From NCBI RefSeq assembly GCF_009690625.1, contig NZ_CP033878.1, positions 1,860,001 through 1,924,000 on the forward strand: a stretch of 64,000 nt of DNA, in the 5' to 3' direction. Of the stretch, positions 61,210 to 64,000 are shown one piece after another (within the stretch, counting starts at the first letter, position 1; each line of letters starts with the position of its first letter). The position numbers and the translations under genes are program-made. This DNA comes from Halorhabdus sp. CBA1104. GTDB lineage: Archaea > Halobacteriota > Halobacteria > Halobacteriales > Haloarculaceae. The notes beneath the pieces were generated by a model. It searched no databases. It worked only from the letters and a program-made list of their open reading frames with translations, and had not been told where the DNA came from.

Positions 61210-62121
61210 ATGACAGACGTCGCGATCATCGGTGGCGGGCCGGCCGGTTTGGCCGCCGCCGTCTACACGGCACGCGCAGACCAGGAAACGCTCGTCTTCG
61301 ATAAGGGCGATGGCACGACCAGAGACGTCGACTGGATGGAGAACGTCTACGGCTTCCCGGAGGGGGCAAGCGGTCCCGAACTCGTCGACGTAGGCCAGGA
61401 GCAGGCGACGAAGTTCGGCGCGGAGATCGTCGAGGAGGAGGTCGTCCAAGTCGGCGAGGAGGGCAACGGCTACTCGATCGAGACCGAGGTCGACGACTAC
61501 GAGGTCAAAGGCGTCATCCTCGCGACCGGCGCGTCCTACGAGAGTCCCGCGATCAAAGACGTCGACGACTACGAGGGCGGCGGCGTCTCCTACTGTGTCG
61601 AGTGTGACGCTTTCTTCTACCGCGACAAGCCGGTCGCAGTCGTCGGCGCGGGCAACTACGCCGCAAAGGAGGCGATGATGCTGCTGGATTACACCGACGA
61701 CGTCCGCGTACTGACCAACGGAAACGACCTCGACATGGACGAGGCGCTGCTCGAGCAGCTCGACAGCGAGGGCATCGAAGTCATCGAAGAGCCGGTCGAT
61801 CACATCGTCGGCGACGAGGTCGTCGAGGGCGTCGAACTCGACTCCGGCGAGCAACTCGACGTCGAAGGCGTCTTCATCGCGCTGGGTGCTGCTGGCGGGA
61901 CCGACATCGCCGACATGCTGGGCATCGCGCGTGAAGGCTCGTACCTCGACGTCGACGAGGACCAGTACACCGGCGTCGACCGCGTCTACGCTGCCGGCGA
62001 CCTGACTGGCGGCCAACGCCAGGTCAACGTCTCCGTCGGCGAGGGGACCACCGCGGCGATCAACCTGCTGGAGGACTTCCGGGGCGGCGAGTACATCGAC
62101 TACAAGAAAATCGAAGCCTGA
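61210..62121 (+). CDS. trxB: Thioredoxin-reductase-like flavoprotein
   Basis: This 303-residue flavoprotein has the architecture of thioredoxin reductase, with FAD site IIGGGPAGLAAAVYTAR, redox pair C129-V-E-C132 followed by DAFFYRDK, a second dinucleotide site VVGAGNYAAKEA and the late FAD motif RVYAAGDLTGGQRQV. The NADPH-phosphate motif HRRxxxR of bacterial TrxB is absent; VLTNGNDLDMDEAL stands there. The electron donor may be NADH, F420 or something else. The AT-rich upstream DNA (GATATATACA, 61151-61160) holds the probable promoter. Confidence 0.9.
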   Translation: MTDVAIIGGGPAGLAAAVYTARADQETLVFDKGDGTTRDVDWMENVYGFPEGASGPELVDVGQEQATKFGAEIVEEEVVQVGEEGNGYSIETEVDDYEVKGVILATGASYESPAIKDVDDYEGGGVSYCVECDAFFYRDKPVAVVGAGNYAAKEAMMLLDYTDDVRVLTNGNDLDMDEALLEQLDSEGIEVIEEPVDHIVGDEVVEGVELDSGEQLDVEGVFIALGAAGGTDIADMLGIAREGSYLDVDEDQYTGVDRVYAAGDLTGGQRQVNVSVGEGTTAAINLLEDFRGGEYIDYKKIEA

Positions 62122-62289
62122 GGAGCCAGTTCGAGTCGGCAACAGAGAGCGGTCCCAAGCGTCTTCGTCCGTCGCCGACCAGCAAGCCGCCCAGGCGACG
62201 AGAGACGGGAGTTATGGATGAAAGCAGTTATTCGTCGGGACGGGAAACAGGGGGGTAATGATCCACAGTCACACAGGAGGGGGTCTCGC

Positions 62290-63468
62290 ATGCGCGTCGT
62301 AGTGAAATTCGGCGGGACCAGTCTCGGCAGCGGCGAGCGCATCGAGCGAGCGGCCGACTCGATCGCCCAAGTGGTCGAACAGGGCCACGAAGTCGCCATC
62401 ATCGCGAGTGCGATGGGGTCGACGACCGACGACCTGCTGAGCGAGATCGAGTTCGAGGCCGACGAGGCCGATCGAGCAGAGATCGTCAGCATGGGCGAGC
62501 GCACGTCGGTCCGGATGCTCAAGGGAGCCCTGGCGGCCCGCGGGATCGACTCTGCGTTCTTCGAGCCGGGCGTCGAAGACTGGCCGATCATCACCGACGA
62601 GTACGGCGAAGTCGATGTCGACGAAACCCAGAAACGTGCCCACGCACTCGCTGGCCAGCTACAAGACGTCGTGCCCGTTATCACCGGATTCCTGGCGGAA
62701 GACCACCACGGTGACGTCACGACGCTCGGCCGCGGCGGCAGCGACACGACCGCCGTGATGCTCGGCAGCTACATGGAAGCCGACGAGGTGATCATCGTCA
62801 CCGACGTCGAGGGTGTCATGACCGGCGATCCGCGCGTGGTCGAAGGCGCTCGCAACGTCGGCGAGATCACCGTCGACGAACTCCGGAACCTCTCCTTTCG
62901 GGGGGCCGAAGTCGTCGCCCCCAGCGCGCTGGCGTACAAGGGCGGCACGATGGACGTCCGGGTCGTCCACTACCAACACGAGAATCTGCTGTCTGGCGGG
63001 ACCTCGATCGAAGGTGAGTTCCAGAAGCTGATCGACCTCCAGGAGAACAAACTCTGCTGTGTGACCGTCGCCGGGCGGGCGATTCGAAACCAGGCGGGAA
63101 TCCTCGCTGAACTCTCGACGGCACTGGCCGAGGAGGACATCAACGTCGAAGCAGTGTCCAGTGGCATGGACTCGGTCACGTTCTATCTCGACACGGACGT
63201 CGCCAAAGACGCCGAGGCGATCCTCCACGACGAGGTCGTCGACGACGACACCCTCTCGAGTATCACGGTCAAACACGAGATCGCCATCATTCGCGTCACC
63301 GGCGGTGAACTCCCGGACGAACCGGGCGTCATCCAGCAGGTAATCGATCCCGTCTCCGCGGCCCACATCAATCTCCTCGATGTCGTGACGAGTGCGACAT
63401 CGATCGCCGTGTTCGTCCCCTGGGAAGACCGTGAACAGGCACTGAAGCTGATCCAGAAGGCGTTCTGA
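62290..63468 (+). CDS. lysC: Aspartate kinase
   Basis: This 392-residue enzyme phosphorylates aspartate as the first step to Lys, Thr and Met. The N-terminal amino-acid-kinase domain begins MRVVVKFGGTSLGSGERIERAA and contains GFLAEDHHGDVTTLGRGGSDTTAVML and VEGVMTGDPRVV. Two ACT domains, from about residue 250, begin near KLCCVTVAGRAIRNQAGILAELSTAL and KHEIAIIRVTGGELPDEPGVIQQVI, indicating feedback control by an amino acid. The ATG at 62290 is preferred to the longer upstream frame (62218). It is monocistronic here. Confidence 0.95.
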   Translation: MRVVVKFGGTSLGSGERIERAADSIAQVVEQGHEVAIIASAMGSTTDDLLSEIEFEADEADRAEIVSMGERTSVRMLKGALAARGIDSAFFEPGVEDWPIITDEYGEVDVDETQKRAHALAGQLQDVVPVITGFLAEDHHGDVTTLGRGGSDTTAVMLGSYMEADEVIIVTDVEGVMTGDPRVVEGARNVGEITVDELRNLSFRGAEVVAPSALAYKGGTMDVRVVHYQHENLLSGGTSIEGEFQKLIDLQENKLCCVTVAGRAIRNQAGILAELSTALAEEDINVEAVSSGMDSVTFYLDTDVAKDAEAILHDEVVDDDTLSSITVKHEIAIIRVTGGELPDEPGVIQQVIDPVSAAHINLLDVVTSATSIAVFVPWEDREQALKLIQKAF

Positions 63469-63509
63469 CTGCGACGCGGGGCGATCTTTCAGACGAATGT
63501 CGACAGCGG

Positions 63510-64000
63510 TCACTGGCCACGGCTGAGTCGGGTCCCGACCCGGCGTGGTAAGGATGTCCCTCGGACAGCTGTCAGCACTTCCCCGACGTCGTATTCGACG
63601 CGGCGCAGTTCAAACGTCATCGCATCGAGATCGACGACCGCGTAGGCCGCCCGCGGGTCGCTGTCGCGAGGTTGCCCGACGCTACCCGGATTCAGGACGA
63701 TCCCCTCCGTGAATTGCTCGGCGTGTTGGACGTGGGTGTGACCGAGCACCAGGACGTCTTCGTCGCCGAGCAACCCCGGCCCGAATTCCTCGGGAAACGT
63801 GTAGTGATCGGGATTGTCGGGATGGCCGTGGACGACTTTCAGCCGGCCGTCGAACAGTTCTTGCTCGGTCGGCAGCGACGCGAGCCACTCTCGCTGGTCG
63901 ATCGATAGTTGCTCACGTGCGTACTCGACCCCGGCGGCCGCCATGTCGTTGAACGACGGGTACTCGCCGGTCGCGACAGCCCGGTCGTGGTTCCCCTGGA
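63510..64000 (-). CDS. Metallophosphoesterase (YfcE/MJ0936 type), partial
   Basis: The 3' end of a calcineurin-like phosphodiesterase runs off the window edge, so its start lies beyond 64000. Visible blocks are QGNHDRAVATGEYPSFND (metal/His GNHD), VHGHPDNPDHYTFPEEFG, VLGHTHVQHAEQF and NPGSVGQPRDSDPRAAYAVVD. These are the metal-binding motifs of the YfcE-like phosphodiesterases. An internal ATG at 63942-63944 is not the start because the GNHD motif lies upstream of it in frame. It converges on aspartate kinase, with a 41-nt gap. Confidence 0.9.
   Translation of the reverse strand, partial: QGNHDRAVATGEYPSFNDMAAAGVEYAREQLSIDQREWLASLPTEQELFDGRLKVVHGHPDNPDHYTFPEEFGPGLLGDEDVLVLGHTHVQHAEQFTEGIVLNPGSVGQPRDSDPRAAYAVVDLDAMTFELRRVEYDVGEVLTAVRGTSLPRRVGTRLSRGQ

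Overview
The window is about 64 kb of GC-rich haloarchaeal (class Halobacteria) chromosome. The evidence is acidic proteomes throughout, an archaeal TFB, TBP, thermosome and membrane LonB, a CetZ tubulin homologue, an NADH-module-less complex I operon with a fused NuoCD, haloarchaeal phosphomevalonate decarboxylase, and TATA boxes 25-35 nt ahead of apparently leaderless starts. The gene content fits a Halorhabdus/Haloarcula-type halophile, but the genus is not proven. No rRNA, intact tRNA, CRISPR array or insertion sequence was recognised.

Layout. 0-6 kb: zinc alcohol dehydrogenase, micro zinc proteins, Hsp20, CoA-type Nudix hydrolase, a GT81-like glycosyltransferase and an MFS transporter. 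6-11.2 kb: a short DUF422 carotenoid-type membrane protein, SAM hydrolase, NMN adenylyltransferase, LonB and a CPBP protease. 11.2-13.6 kb: a cysteine-less MGMT-fold protein and a PH / helical / Mrr-like protein. 13.9-17.8 kb: an actin homologue, a stand-alone FlaD/E-domain protein and a ParA-CheW pair, the most intriguing candidate system here (spatial organisation of chemosensory or archaellum machinery). 17.8-20 kb: an FAD oxidoreductase and phosphomevalonate decarboxylase. 20.1-34.3 kb: the nuo (complex I) genes on the minus strand, N-M-L-K-J2-J1 and I-H-CD-B-A, split between I and J1 by a 4 kb block with an ABC-2 exporter, a DUF4177 protein, a DUF456 protein and an AbrB-PIN toxin-antitoxin pair.

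34.5-39.2 kb: purE and purK, separated by another ABC-2 exporter with two paralogous permeases. 39.3-43.1 kb: two tandem Agl23-like multi-membrane proteins. 43.3-46.8 kb: TFB, RNase HI with its operon partner, a PadR regulator and pyrophosphatase. 46.8-53.7 kb: methyltransferase, a phosphodiesterase-like AlkP protein, an acidic coiled-coil protein convergent with CetZ, DUF5791, an epimerase and a DHH phosphoesterase. 53.8-57.1 kb: thermosome, a 630-nt gene-poor stretch and tRNA G10 methyltransferase. 57.4-64 kb: a Tat lipoprotein, TBP, an arylsulfotransferase-like protein, a thioredoxin-reductase-like flavoprotein, aspartate kinase and a phosphoesterase running off the window end.

A striking global feature is that five conserved genes (nuoJ2, nuoA, purK, rnhA, and the DHH phosphoesterase) each have their frame broken by one base in a G/C homopolymer. 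Four lack one base and one has an extra base. Because several are core genes, base-calling error is the simplest explanation, though real frameshifts cannot be excluded from the sequence alone. These genes are listed as CDS spanning both frames.
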